A stretch of 38,529 bases of DNA from a virus. This document shows positions 26,344 through 35,362 of the stretch, one piece after another. Every line of letters starts with the position of its first letter. Position 1 is the first letter of the stretch. The notes below the pieces were generated by a model that was not told the DNA's origin, did not search any database, and saw nothing but the letters and a program-made list of their open reading frames with translations. The stretch lies in the IMG/VR virus record IMGVR_UViG_3300032282_004073, positions 1 to 38,529 of that record; one strand, given 5' to 3'. The position numbers and the translations under genes were made by a program.

Positions 26344-27318
26344 TTATTTATGGACTCCGCGATTCAAAAAAGCGTTCAAGAGATCTGTATTGAAATCTCC
26401 TGAATTACCCGTAGGTGCGCTTGCTGTAACTGGAGCCTCTGGGTTTTTAATTTGTTTTGTTACTTCTTCCCTTCCCAGAGATTTTCCGTAACTAATAAGA
26501 GCTTCGTCATACTTAGCCTTATTAGATGCGATAGCGGCTATCTCATACCATTTCTGGTAATCTACCGATCCGTCTTTGGCAAATTGAGAAAAGAATTTGT
26601 TGTTGTCGATCGTCATCTCTACAATCTGGTTGGGGTCTGATATGTCAAAATTGAATTCACCCCCGGCAGCCTTCACAACAATTCTCTTGTCATTTAGGAT
26701 TCTAGAAGTGGCTTCATTTGTTCTAACAGACTTTTCGAAGGCTTGAAGAGATTCTTGATATTGCTTTTGAATATCTTCTTGCTCTTTTTGCCTGTCTACT
26801 GATGGACCCGAAAACTTTTTTTGCCAATCCAAATACTCAGATCTCTTTCGATTCATTTCTCGTTTGAACAATTCTCTGCCAACCAGAACATCTTCTTCGG
26901 AGTGAATATCAGGATCAAGGCTAAAGGCATCGATTACCTTTTTCTTATATAGCGTTTCAAAAGCTTCTTTAGGAAAGTCTGGAAACTCTTCCATTAGACT
27001 TTGTCTTGCAATGTCTTCGTCAGACATCGCCTCAAAATTTGTCGTTTTTGCAGCCAAATATGGCGTGACATCACCATTTTCTTCGTAGTACTTGACCAGA
27101 TTTTCAATGAACTCATCTTTGAATTTGAATGGTTCTGGTGCTAGAGGCTGAACTGCATTATTTTGAACAGGTTCAGTATTTACTTGCTCTACTGGTTGTT
27201 CTACTGGTTGCTCAACTGGTTGCTCTACTGGTTGCTCAACATTTTGCTGAACATTAGTCTCATCGCCCAGCACCCTGAACTGGTCGGGTGTCGCATTTTC
27301 AAGATTAAATCCTACCAT
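26344..27318 (-). CDS. Probable scaffolding protein with VEQP repeats
   Basis: A 324-residue, strongly acidic and helical protein lying between portal and major capsid genes, the usual site of the scaffold. Residues about 27-45 hold tandem VEQP repeats (also visible as a 12-base DNA repeat at about 27187-27240). The central region is rich in Glu, Lys and Gln and likely coiled coil (QKEQEDIQKQYQESLQAFEK). The C-terminus NTDLLNAFLNRGVHK is a basic, helix-like end such as scaffolds use to bind the capsid protein. The ATG at 27318 has no Shine-Dalgarno sequence. No protease motif is seen. Confidence 0.78.
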   Translation of the reverse strand: MVGFNLENATPDQFRVLGDETNVQQNVEQPVEQPVEQPVEQPVEQVNTEPVQNNAVQPLAPEPFKFKDEFIENLVKYYEENGDVTPYLAAKTTNFEAMSDEDIARQSLMEEFPDFPKEAFETLYKKKVIDAFSLDPDIHSEEDVLVGRELFKREMNRKRSEYLDWQKKFSGPSVDRQKEQEDIQKQYQESLQAFEKSVRTNEATSRILNDKRIVVKAAGGEFNFDISDPNQIVEMTIDNNKFFSQFAKDGSVDYQKWYEIAAIASNKAKYDEALISYGKSLGREEVTKQIKNPEAPVTASAPTGNSGDFNTDLLNAFLNRGVHK

Positions 27319-27385
27319 CGTTTGTTAGTTGATTTGCAAAGAAATAATTGTATTATCTATTATATATAAAAAACAGGGTATGATA

Positions 27386-29968
27386 TTATTGTTGCATCAT
27401 TTGACCCACATTCATTTGAGTTCCACCCATCTGATCTGTTCCCATCTGCTGATCCGCTTCCATTTGCTGATCTGTTCCCACCTGAGGTCCACCCATTTGA
27501 CCCGGTCCCATTTGCTGATCTGCTCCCATCATTTGCGATCCATCGGGGGATTCGCCTCCCTGAAGAGGTGATTGACCATCCATCAATCCTTGATCTTGTA
27601 ACAATTCGGGTGCACCATTTGTAGGCATCGGCATTGCAGGTAGAGATGAATCGTTACTAACAGGTATACCTTTGTTTATTTTAGCAACATTCTCCTTACC
27701 CTTGTTAGATAATTCTTCCTTGGTCTGAGCTTTGTGCAGATTAAATCCATGCTCCATTTCTTTAAATTGCAACATTCTCTCCTGAATCTTGTAGTCCCAT
27801 TCTTTCTCTTTATCAATCAACATAGCCTTGACCTGAGCTTCAATTTGCAATGTCTGTTGTTTTGATTGTTCAGCAGACATAGCGGACTGTTGCTGAATTT
27901 GTCCGTTCTGCTGCTGCATTTGCATGGCTTGTTCCTGCTGCTCCTTCTTTCTCTTCTTTACCTTATATGCAAGAATCTGTTGGGCGACCTTCAAATTATC
28001 CGTATTTTCTATAGTTACAGCATCTTCTGGCTCTACCAAACCCTGAGCTGTATACTGATCAAGATGAGCGATAAGTCTTTGTTTCTGCTCGTCACTAGGT
28101 TTTTCTTCAATTTCTATACCGAATTCGTGCAGAGACAGAGCCTTATTAGCTCTAATAAATTTTATAGTATTATTACCAAGACCTCTAACATATCCTTCAA
28201 CATCACGATATTTAACTACATCTTGCAATGAAAGAATGACAGAATCAGCAAGCTGCTCTATCAACCAACCTTCTGCTTGTTCTATGTGATATATAGCATT
28301 GTTTGAACCCTGAGCTGCAAGTTTTGCAACAGTTGTAAGAGTCTTTGAATCTGGGGTAGAACCGTCAGTCAATTCATTCATTCCAGTTATATCTCTTAAT
28401 AACTGAATATTATTCTGTATAATCTGCCAATAGTTCATTACGTCTCTTCCTAAACCATTCTCCAGTTCTTCAATTGGCTTATAATTAGTAGCCTTACCGG
28501 ATGAATCGTTTTTACGATAAACTAAAGTACCTGTCTGATTATACAAGTCCAGAACTTTGATAGGAGTAAGTTTTTTACCTCCAGCACCAAGCGGAATGTC
28601 TTCTAACGTAGCCATTTCAATCATTATACCCTTAGGTCTAGATTGATTTATTGCGTTCTGTAAGCGATACCAAGCTATCTGAATTGCGTCAGCAACCGGG
28701 ATCGCCCTCTCAATAGTGCTGTAAGCCTTCATGTCATAGAAATCAGGAGCATATATGTGATAGCTCATGTTTGTATCCATCAATGAAGATTTCGCCCTAA
28801 CCATATTTGTAGCAAGTCCATAATCAAAAATCATATCTGTATTAATAATCCACTTGCCTTTGTATACTACTTTATATGAAATACGATCAAATTTGTCAAT
28901 CAAGTTGCCATTCTCATCAAAACCATTAGTAGCTGTTTCAGGAGCTGGCGCATATACCTTGTTCCCCCGAGCTGATATTTTTTTCTCATAAACTAAATTG
29001 TTTACGGAATAAAATTCAATATCCATAACACGGATCTTAAATTTATCGTAAGACCTGTTGTACTGGCTAGATGTTGTTGTATAGATTTCGTTAGGATTTC
29101 CAAATTGACCAAACGATCTTTTTGCAAGTTCCTCGTATTGACTTTCGTTAAACTGATTACCTGCTACTTGTTTTAAATCAGCAATTGTCATTTCAATTAT
29201 CTCACCGATATATGTTGCATCTTTTAGATCTTTCCGTCTGAACATGGAAGACAACATGTTTGCCGGATTAATCCTGCGAATTTTTATTGCTCCATTTGAA
29301 TCTATCCATCGTTTGTATCCACCTACACCGTAGTCGTATATATCTTCACGAACTTCATCACGAATTGTTTTCACATCGTTCTGATCAAAAACAAGTTTAA
29401 TTGCTTGCTCTGCTTCGATTGACATTTCGTGTTTGTATGTATATTTCATCTGCATCTCAAGTTCTTCCAGATCTTGAGCTTCATTAGCAGATAGTTTCAA
29501 AGCAGGAGACTGAAGCATGGTTGGGTCAATGCTCTTAGCTTGCTCTCTAATTATTATTTTAGCTTGTGCATCAGCGAAATATTTATTAGTTTGCTCATTA
29601 GCCATCGAATCTATTGGAGTGGCAACAATGTTATATTCTTTTTTAGCAAGCTCACTTAATACAATTCTTCGAAATTTCGGAAGTATTGGTATGATGTCCC
29701 AATTCACATTCAACCATGTTTCATTAGAATCAGCATCTACACCCATTAATGGCTTATATTTTGATGTAGTTTGTGAACCCATAGCATACTGACGGAATTC
29801 ATCATATTTATACCTGCCATGCCAGAACATATACCTTGGAGCAGATGAGTTCCAGTTACTCCATGCGGCACGGCAAAATTGCATTATCCATGATTTGTTC
29901 TTTTCACTTGCTGGTACAAGATGACTTGGGAAGTCCATTGCGCCATTGTTTGCTGAATTAATATCCAT
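27386..29968 (-). CDS. Portal protein
   Basis: An 860-residue protein directly after the large terminase (two-base gap). It has the long helical build of portals: an N-terminal wing with QFCRAAWSNWNSSAPRYMFWHGRY, a central region with ANMLSSMFRRKDLKDATYIGEI, and the stem-like part PVADAIQIAWYRLQNAINQSRPKG followed by GMNELTDGSTPDSKTLTTVAKLAAQGSNN, a motif common to crAss-like and related portals. The C-terminal 140 residues are Gln/Met/Gly-rich with repeats such as ADQQMG and GTDQMGG, probably a disordered tail inside the head. The length suits large Bacteroidota-phage portals of about 800 residues. Confidence 0.88.
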   Translation of the reverse strand: MDINSANNGAMDFPSHLVPASEKNKSWIMQFCRAAWSNWNSSAPRYMFWHGRYKYDEFRQYAMGSQTTSKYKPLMGVDADSNETWLNVNWDIIPILPKFRRIVLSELAKKEYNIVATPIDSMANEQTNKYFADAQAKIIIREQAKSIDPTMLQSPALKLSANEAQDLEELEMQMKYTYKHEMSIEAEQAIKLVFDQNDVKTIRDEVREDIYDYGVGGYKRWIDSNGAIKIRRINPANMLSSMFRRKDLKDATYIGEIIEMTIADLKQVAGNQFNESQYEELAKRSFGQFGNPNEIYTTTSSQYNRSYDKFKIRVMDIEFYSVNNLVYEKKISARGNKVYAPAPETATNGFDENGNLIDKFDRISYKVVYKGKWIINTDMIFDYGLATNMVRAKSSLMDTNMSYHIYAPDFYDMKAYSTIERAIPVADAIQIAWYRLQNAINQSRPKGIMIEMATLEDIPLGAGGKKLTPIKVLDLYNQTGTLVYRKNDSSGKATNYKPIEELENGLGRDVMNYWQIIQNNIQLLRDITGMNELTDGSTPDSKTLTTVAKLAAQGSNNAIYHIEQAEGWLIEQLADSVILSLQDVVKYRDVEGYVRGLGNNTIKFIRANKALSLHEFGIEIEEKPSDEQKQRLIAHLDQYTAQGLVEPEDAVTIENTDNLKVAQQILAYKVKKRKKEQQEQAMQMQQQNGQIQQQSAMSAEQSKQQTLQIEAQVKAMLIDKEKEWDYKIQERMLQFKEMEHGFNLHKAQTKEELSNKGKENVAKINKGIPVSNDSSLPAMPMPTNGAPELLQDQGLMDGQSPLQGGESPDGSQMMGADQQMGPGQMGGPQVGTDQQMEADQQMGTDQMGGTQMNVGQMMQQ

Positions 29969-29970
29969 AG

Positions 29971-32028
29971 TTATCTGGGTACTTTTCGTTTTACGAAATA
30001 TTCACTTACTTCTCTTATTTTAGCTAAATCCTGTTTGGCTACAATTGCTCTGTCACCTATCAAAGCATAACCACAAGCCATTGCAGCATCGTAAGCGGTT
30101 GTTTTCGTCAAATCAAATTCAAGCCAATCTTTGATAAGGTCTTTAAAGTATACTCTATTAATGTTTTGATCTATATATGCTTCTGTCAACTCTGCCATGT
30201 ATTGATGAGACTTTGGAGTTGCAGCTATTCCGGGTTGCTCTCGACCATCCAGCCAAATCATAAAATCACCGTATCCCCTGTCCATGAAATAATGATAGAT
30301 TCCGATCTTGTTATTTTCATACAACATTGGGCATCCATAATACACCGCACCCTTCACCATGTCCTCGTAAAAGACTTGTACGTTATCAGGGCGTGAGCAG
30401 TACAATGCCACAAAGGCATTGTTATAGATATCGTTTTCACCCAGTGGATTGTATTTTTGCAAGATGACAGCAGCACCATTTGATCTTCTTCCATCCTCTG
30501 TAATGTTATGATCTATTGGGTCGATACCCATAATGAATTTTATACCGTTGTTTGGCTTATATGAACTTCCAACTTTTACAATTTTGTTAGATGCCCACAT
30601 TCTTTCCTCTTCTGTTGGTTTATCACCGGGAGTCTTCAATAATTTAGCAACATACCACCTACCGTTAGATGCTGGTTTCCATACTACCTTTGTATCTCTT
30701 TCCCCATTCTCCCACTCAAAGTTTCCTCGTTCTGTCAAATCATTTTTATGACCAATTGCATCTAACCTGTCGTTCAATTTCATCACATCATATAAACATC
30801 TCTCACCGTCTACCCTAAATGCCTCCTCAATTGTCATTGGCTCTTTACGAATAATAGCGGATAATTTCCTTGGCTGTGATTTGTATCTTTCTCTTTCTGC
30901 AATAATCGCAAGTTGTGCTCTTCCTCGATCCGCTCTTCCATATTTGTCAATAAATCTTGTCCTATCAGAAGGAAGAAAATATCTGTATAATCCTGATCTT
31001 GTTCTTCCATTAATTTTATCGTTTTGATCACTGTCGTACCACATTTTTTTACAAGGCTCTCCACCCTTCTCCATTTCTTCAACAGTAGTTGTAAGTAAAT
31101 GCTTCCCAATTATCTTTCCTTCGTCATCAATGTTACAGTACATCGTGACAAGAAACCTGTCATACACATCAACCTCTGTAGTTTTTCCTATCTCGTCACC
31201 AAGCATCCAATGTATCTTCTGACCATCGTATGCTATCTGTTCAGAGTTCTTCCAATCTATCATTGACTCCAGCTCTTCAGCATCAACAACATCTTCTGAT
31301 TTCTTACCCTTAACAACAGTTTGATAAAATCTAAGTTCTGAGGTAGGAGTAACACCTTTTGATGTATCGTAAATTGGTCTGAAGAATTTAGGTAATTTTT
31401 TAAATGGCTGAATAACTGCTTTACGAAACACAGCTTTTGCGTCTGCACCAGTTTTAGACTGTATGCCTCCGTTTACGCCATGTGATCTTGATGTCGGCTC
31501 ATAAAGAAATAAACCACCTCTAAATGTTTTACCCTGTCTCCTCTTAGTAATTTCTATCATGCCAAAGCACTCGTCATCTTCTATGCAATATTGCAAGAAA
31601 TAAAACCAGTCTTTGTCTGTCTCCCTATATTTGGGAAGTCCAGTATCCAAGTGCCAATAGCACATGTAGAAATAGTGCCTTCCTGTAACATATACAGGTT
31701 CTAATTCTTTTTTATCAGGATTATAATTATAGAACCAAAAACCATTCAGTCTTCTGTCCCACTCCTGAGTCTCAAATGATACAAGTGTTTTGTCGAAATA
31801 ATCTGGGTTTTTCTTCTTTTCATTTTCCTCAGCTACAACCAGTTTTTTATAATTTTCAGGATACTTGGTGGTCTCCCAATAACATTCATCCATTTTGTTA
31901 GATCGCCTGAATATTCCTCTATATTCTATTTCTCCAGATATAGAATTAATTATATATCCCGGTTCAGGTATCCAACATTTAAGTCCCTGAATATCAATCG
32001 ATGTTCCGTTCTCAATTCGTTTTAGCAC
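29971..32028 (-). CDS. terL: Terminase large subunit (packaging ATPase and nuclease)
   Basis: A 685-residue packaging motor. The ATPase has a Walker A-like TKRRQGKT at residues 161-168, Walker B IHWMLGDE at 272-279 and a coupling motif LTTTVEEM near 311. The RNase H-like nuclease has acidic residues in FIMGIDPID (Asp 503), probably Glu 571 in YENN, and Asp 646 in TAYDAAMACGYAL. It cuts concatemeric DNA and drives it through the portal encoded just downstream. The start is a GTG at 32026-32028, overlapping the previous gene by 17 bases. This is the clearest functional call in the window. Confidence 0.96.
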   Translation of the reverse strand: MLKRIENGTSIDIQGLKCWIPEPGYIINSISGEIEYRGIFRRSNKMDECYWETTKYPENYKKLVVAEENEKKKNPDYFDKTLVSFETQEWDRRLNGFWFYNYNPDKKELEPVYVTGRHYFYMCYWHLDTGLPKYRETDKDWFYFLQYCIEDDECFGMIEITKRRQGKTFRGGLFLYEPTSRSHGVNGGIQSKTGADAKAVFRKAVIQPFKKLPKFFRPIYDTSKGVTPTSELRFYQTVVKGKKSEDVVDAEELESMIDWKNSEQIAYDGQKIHWMLGDEIGKTTEVDVYDRFLVTMYCNIDDEGKIIGKHLLTTTVEEMEKGGEPCKKMWYDSDQNDKINGRTRSGLYRYFLPSDRTRFIDKYGRADRGRAQLAIIAERERYKSQPRKLSAIIRKEPMTIEEAFRVDGERCLYDVMKLNDRLDAIGHKNDLTERGNFEWENGERDTKVVWKPASNGRWYVAKLLKTPGDKPTEEERMWASNKIVKVGSSYKPNNGIKFIMGIDPIDHNITEDGRRSNGAAVILQKYNPLGENDIYNNAFVALYCSRPDNVQVFYEDMVKGAVYYGCPMLYENNKIGIYHYFMDRGYGDFMIWLDGREQPGIAATPKSHQYMAELTEAYIDQNINRVYFKDLIKDWLEFDLTKTTAYDAAMACGYALIGDRAIVAKQDLAKIREVSEYFVKRKVPR

Positions 32029-32593
32029 TGGCTATGGCTTCAGGACTCCACCTTTTGTTTGTTATAACACCTTCAAGATTCTTATCACCACCAGTCATTT
32101 CCTCATAATACCTCTCCAGCCTACGATGAATTTGATCAATGGCTTCAAGTAATTTTGTCTTCAATGTAACCGCTGACAAAGCATCTTTATCTACTTCACC
32201 ACCCACTTGCGCCATTATCCTGCGCTGATATTCAAAGAACGCTTCAGTATTAACTACAATTAGACTCCAAAGCCTACTGTTTTTATACTGCAAAAAGTTT
32301 GTAACTGCGTTTAGCAATAAATCAAACTGAATGTCTCCATCTGGTCCGGGCATGGTAAACGTAAAATATTTTTCTACATTATCACCAATACCTGAAAGTT
32401 GTGCAGCCTGTACCTTTCTACGTTCTACGTCAGGATATTCCCTGTGTAATGGGCAATCCTTGTCATAAAGTAAAAGAACAAATCGTGCAAGCTTATCGTC
32501 ATCAGTTTTAAGTATCGCTCCAAGGTTCGGGTATTGTTTAAACAAACCTTTTGCCATTGGATTGAACTCCATCTTGCTGTAGTCGGTTGTCAT
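32012..32593 (-). CDS. Conserved protein in small-terminase position
   Basis: A 193-residue protein with an N-terminal part (MEFNPMAKGLFKQYPNLGAI, then FVLLLYDKDCPLHREYPDVERRK) of a type I associate with crAss-like and similar phages upstream of the large terminase, and a charged helical C-terminus (KLLEAIDQIHRRLERYYEEM). It lacks an obvious helix-turn-helix, so a small terminase role is suggested only by position. The ATG at 32593 overlaps the glycosyltransferase stop (ATGA), and its 3' end overlaps the terminase start by 17 bases. Confidence 0.72.
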   Translation of the reverse strand: MTTDYSKMEFNPMAKGLFKQYPNLGAILKTDDDKLARFVLLLYDKDCPLHREYPDVERRKVQAAQLSGIGDNVEKYFTFTMPGPDGDIQFDLLLNAVTNFLQYKNSRLWSLIVVNTEAFFEYQRRIMAQVGGEVDKDALSAVTLKTKLLEAIDQIHRRLERYYEEMTGGDKNLEGVITNKRWSPEAIASAKTN

Positions 32594-33576
32594 ATCTCTT
32601 TATATCTATCTGATCTTATACTATTCTTTGAATTGAAATACTTGTTACAATGAGTAAAAAGTTCTTCGCCATCTTTACAGACCAGTTCGGGAGAATCAAC
32701 GTACTTCATTATACTATCAATCCAATGTTTAGTAGTATTAACGTAATTAACACCACTATTGTCCCATCCTAAATATGGATCGTTCTCACTAACAATAATA
32801 GGCATACCCATTGCACCGCTTTCTAAGATCTTCAAGTTAGACTTCATAGAGTTAAACTCAGTCTGCCTACTGGGAAGTATCATCACATCACCCACGTAAC
32901 CATCCATGTATCTGTTTATGTCTTGAGTCCATGGGAATGTGGAGTATGGTATTTTACCATCGTCTGTCAAATATTTGACTATGTGTTTGTAAAATTTATC
33001 GTCCGTAAATCCTACAATAACAACTTCAATTCCTTCCAATCTCTTCATCACTCCAGCCATCATGTCTACGTTTCTGTAGTTCATTGGAGTCGCTGCATAA
33101 ACAAGCCTTATCTTATCAGATCTAATTCTCTCTCTTTTTACAAATTGTCCTTCTCCGTACGGCAACGTGTTTGGCAAAACATGTACATTGTCATTGAATT
33201 GCCTCATTCTGTCTGCCAGCCTATCCTGAGTTGTGATCACAGCATCGGCATTAATAAGATGTGCACGTATTGTCAAACCAGCTTTAGTTTTGCTGAAAAG
33301 ACTATAATTAGGATGATCTTTAGGCAGATCTATTGCGTCATCATTATCTACCCAAATCTTGAAATTTAACTCCTTGGCTTTCCTTCTGAGAAAATCTGGA
33401 GATATGAGCGAAATCCTATTGTACATTAGCACTTCACACCATTCCAGCAAATCGTCAGTTAGAGATGTGGTATACTTTATATCGTGATCAACGTACAGAT
33501 TTGGAGAATAAACACGATGAAAGGTGCAACCTTCCATAGGGTTACCCTTCAAATAACATAATATACGCACAAGCAA
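32590..33576 (-). CDS. Glycosyltransferase, GT-B (GT4-like)
   Basis: A protein of up to 328 residues. The N-terminal phrase GNPMEGCTFHRVYSP and IWVDNDDAIDLP, then DAVITTQDRLADRM, form the first Rossmann half. IRLVYAATPMNYRNVDMMAGVMKRL and MILPSRQTEFNSMKSNLKIL followed by ESGAMGMPIIVSENDPY form the second half, with the Glu that contacts the nucleotide sugar. Starts available are TTG at 33576, GTG at 33570 and ATG at 33537. The strand before the ATG fits the fold, so an upstream start is preferred. It may glycosylate DNA, virion or host targets; the substrate is unknown. It lies beside the packaging genes and is separate from the second glycosyltransferase at 16 kb. Confidence 0.82.
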   Translation of the reverse strand: MLVRILCYLKGNPMEGCTFHRVYSPNLYVDHDIKYTTSLTDDLLEWCEVLMYNRISLISPDFLRRKAKELNFKIWVDNDDAIDLPKDHPNYSLFSKTKAGLTIRAHLINADAVITTQDRLADRMRQFNDNVHVLPNTLPYGEGQFVKRERIRSDKIRLVYAATPMNYRNVDMMAGVMKRLEGIEVVIVGFTDDKFYKHIVKYLTDDGKIPYSTFPWTQDINRYMDGYVGDVMILPSRQTEFNSMKSNLKILESGAMGMPIIVSENDPYLGWDNSGVNYVNTTKHWIDSIMKYVDSPELVCKDGEELFTHCNKYFNSKNSIRSDRYKEI

Positions 33577-33623
33577 AATTATTTACGGGGTATGAAACTA
33601 GCAGTCAAAACAGGGGGTGAATG

Positions 33624-33857
33624 TTAGGTTTTATAGAACTCATCAAGAATGCTCAAAAGTTCTTCAGCGGATATTAATATATTATATGAGCAACCACTCT
33701 TCGATATAACCTTGCACGATACTCCCCCGGAATCTAAATTGTCCACCACAGATTCAATGGAATATGGATTAAGCCATACATAAAATGGACCCATCACAAT
33801 ATCCTCATCGTCCTCGTCCTCAGAAATAAAGCATGGAATCTTGATAAACTTGGTCAT
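33624..33857 (-). CDS. Hypothetical 77-residue acidic protein
   Basis: A small protein beginning MTKFIKIPCFISEDEDDEDI. It contains a run of acidic residues (13-19), a beta-like stretch with Cys residues (VSCKVISKSGCSYNILI) and a C-terminal amphipathic helix (EELLSILDEFYKT). No known motif. The ATG overlaps the upstream stop (ATGA), so it belongs to the small accessory operon. A 47-base gap without visible signals separates it from the glycosyltransferase. Confidence 0.65.
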   Translation of the reverse strand: MTKFIKIPCFISEDEDDEDIVMGPFYVWLNPYSIESVVDNLDSGGVSCKVISKSGCSYNILISAEELLSILDEFYKT

Positions 33858-34153
33858 TTGCTGTATTTAGTTCCGTCCTGAAACCTCTGATCCTCATTAT
33901 TGTCAACCTTCCTAAATCCTAAATCCCACAGGGTATTGGTAATAAGTATAGACCATTTTATAATATCATTCTCTTCCATAAATGGGTTAACAAGATGTAG
34001 GGATTCGTGAATCAATACCTCCATCTCTTTAACGCCTTTCAACTTTATATCAATATATATCGTATTATCACCAATGTCAGCAATACCCCAAGCTTTCTGC
34101 CTTCCTAAAGCAGAATATATGACATCAATCTTTTTCTTTGATCTTCGTGGCAT
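33854..34153 (-). CDS. Mini zinc-metalloprotease-like protein
   Basis: A 99-residue protein from ATG 34153 (a longer frame to 34195 adds 14 unlikely residues). It contains IHESLHLVNP, with the zinc-binding HESLH at residues 49-53, preceded by a strand-like GDNTIYIDIKLKG. The second half has DIIKWSILITNTLWDLGFRK. Small phage proteins with HExLH and a C-terminal LW-x2-G-(F/W)R phrase are familiar, but their function is unknown to me; they could be peptidase-fold regulators, not active enzymes. It overlaps the upstream nuclease-like gene by 29 bases. Confidence 0.7.
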   Translation of the reverse strand: MPRRSKKKIDVIYSALGRQKAWGIADIGDNTIYIDIKLKGVKEMEVLIHESLHLVNPFMEENDIIKWSILITNTLWDLGFRKVDNNEDQRFQDGTKYSK

Positions 34154-34544
34154 AAAATATTGACCAATCGTTAATGTGCTTAGAGTACTTACCAAAACTA
34201 TTTAGAACTAATACACTTGGACAAGGTGATGGTATAAAGTACCAAGTTTCTAACGGTGTAATGTATATGGCAAAAACATCGACATCATCCAGATCGTAAT
34301 TACCCTCATACTTTTTCAAGTTTACGCGATACGTATTGGGTGATCTGTTTATTGTCCAACTACCAGAAGGTTTAGTGTGAGAAGACTTGATCTGGACTTT
34401 TATGAACTTACCTTCATACTCCACAACCCTATCGTATACCGTTCCTGCATGGATAGGGCGACAAACGATCAGTCCACGTTTTATGGCTTCAAAGTCAAAT
34501 TTAAATTCAGACCACTCCCCTTTAGTCGTGTCCTGTGCCCTCAT
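34125..34544 (-). CDS. PD-(D/E)XK nuclease of the intron-endonuclease-like family
   Basis: A 139-residue protein. GEWSEFKFDFEAIKRGLIVC, then VYDRVVEYEGKFIKVQIKSS, match the compact PD-(D/E)XK family that includes the cyanobacterial homing enzyme I-Ssp6803I (Pfam PDDEXK_5 type). Likely active residues are Glu 13, Asp 38, Gln 51 and Lys 53; Gln replacing Glu in the Q-x-K motif is normal in this family. ATG 34544 is chosen. A TTG at 34553 lies seven bases behind GGAGG and is an alternative. No intron is seen around it, so it may act as a free-standing nuclease or resolvase. Confidence 0.78.
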   Translation of the reverse strand: MRAQDTTKGEWSEFKFDFEAIKRGLIVCRPIHAGTVYDRVVEYEGKFIKVQIKSSHTKPSGSWTINRSPNTYRVNLKKYEGNYDLDDVDVFAIYITPLETWYFIPSPCPSVLVLNSFGKYSKHINDWSIFYATKIKEKD

Positions 34545-34791
34545 AATCGCCAAGATCTTCCCTCCTCTTTTTCTGTAATCCACTTACCCAATCAAGGTAC
34601 TTGCCAATGCCTTCCATACCTAATTGCTCATAAGCTTTTCTCAACCTTCGCTCATGGTTAACTGGAACATTATATGTGTGAGGAACAAGATGATCACCAT
34701 CTTTATCAAAACCAGACACTTTCTGCTCCGCGATCGGGGGTAGCTGGGAAGCAATCTCCCGTATCTGCTTTATATGTTTAATCTTTGTCAT
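34522..34791 (-). CDS. Hypothetical basic protein
   Basis: An 89-residue protein starting MTKIKHIKQIREIASQLPP at ATG 34791; frame positions up to 34812 would only add a hydrophobic leader and extend the overlap with the previous gene. It is helical and charged. PHTYNVPVNHERRLRKAYEQ and LGMEGIGKYLDWVSGLQKKR look like a nucleic-acid-binding or adaptor protein, but I recognise no family. It overlaps the co-chaperonin gene by 14 bases and the nuclease gene by 23, so it is probably translated together with both. Confidence 0.6.
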   Translation of the reverse strand: MTKIKHIKQIREIASQLPPIAEQKVSGFDKDGDHLVPHTYNVPVNHERRLRKAYEQLGMEGIGKYLDWVSGLQKKRREDLGDYEGTGHD

Positions 34792-35362
34792 GAACAAAAT
34801 ATAAATTATCATTTAAAGCAGCATACACCGTCCTGCCCATAAAATCCATGTCATACTTCCCGGTTTCATCAAATGACACAACAGTATTAACAATTGCAAT
34901 AGGATCATTAGATGCGATTACCCTACCTTTCAACTTTTCCTTCTGCTTCAAATAATCAGGTATCGTAATAACAGAAGAATCAAGATAACTTTCCAAAATC
35001 GGTTCAATCAAAATATAAGAACCCACAGGAATCAATTCCCCATCCCTCTCAATAGCAATTGCGTTAAAATAGTCTACACTCAACAATTCCTGACCTTCTA
35101 ACTCCATCCAATTCTCAGGATCCATGGCAGCCAGATAAAGAAAATGTAGTTTGTCACCATCCCTTACATTAATTACAAAACTTTCCGGGTAATGCGATCT
35201 AGTTATTTTCAAAGGAGCAGAAATTACAGTGCCAACCGTATTAACGCCATGCTCAGGTCTGAATGTAGTATCCTTGAAGAATGTAATGCCAGACTCAGTA
35301 GTAATTTCATCATTCCATTTCTTGTCAACCTTGACAAATATTCTATCGTAAACCGATTGCAT
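34778..35362 (-). CDS. GroES-like co-chaperonin fold protein, two tandem halves
   Basis: A 194-residue protein. The first half opens with YDRIFVKVDKKWNDEITTES, then GITFF, GTVISAPL and RDGDKLHFLYLAA, ending LLSVDYFNAIAIERDGEL. This is the order of strands and glycine turns of a GroES subunit. The second half starts again with IPVGSYILIEPILE, then ITIPDYLKQKEKLKGRVIASND. This suggests a tandem or intertwined GroES-like domain, about twice the usual size of 95 residues. Phage co-chaperonins (T4 gp31, for example) help GroEL fold the capsid protein, so that role is plausible. The start overlaps the lipoprotein stop (TAATG). Confidence 0.7.
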   Translation of the reverse strand: MQSVYDRIFVKVDKKWNDEITTESGITFFKDTTFRPEHGVNTVGTVISAPLKITRSHYPESFVINVRDGDKLHFLYLAAMDPENWMELEGQELLSVDYFNAIAIERDGELIPVGSYILIEPILESYLDSSVITIPDYLKQKEKLKGRVIASNDPIAIVNTVVSFDETGKYDMDFMGRTVYAALNDNLYFVHDKD

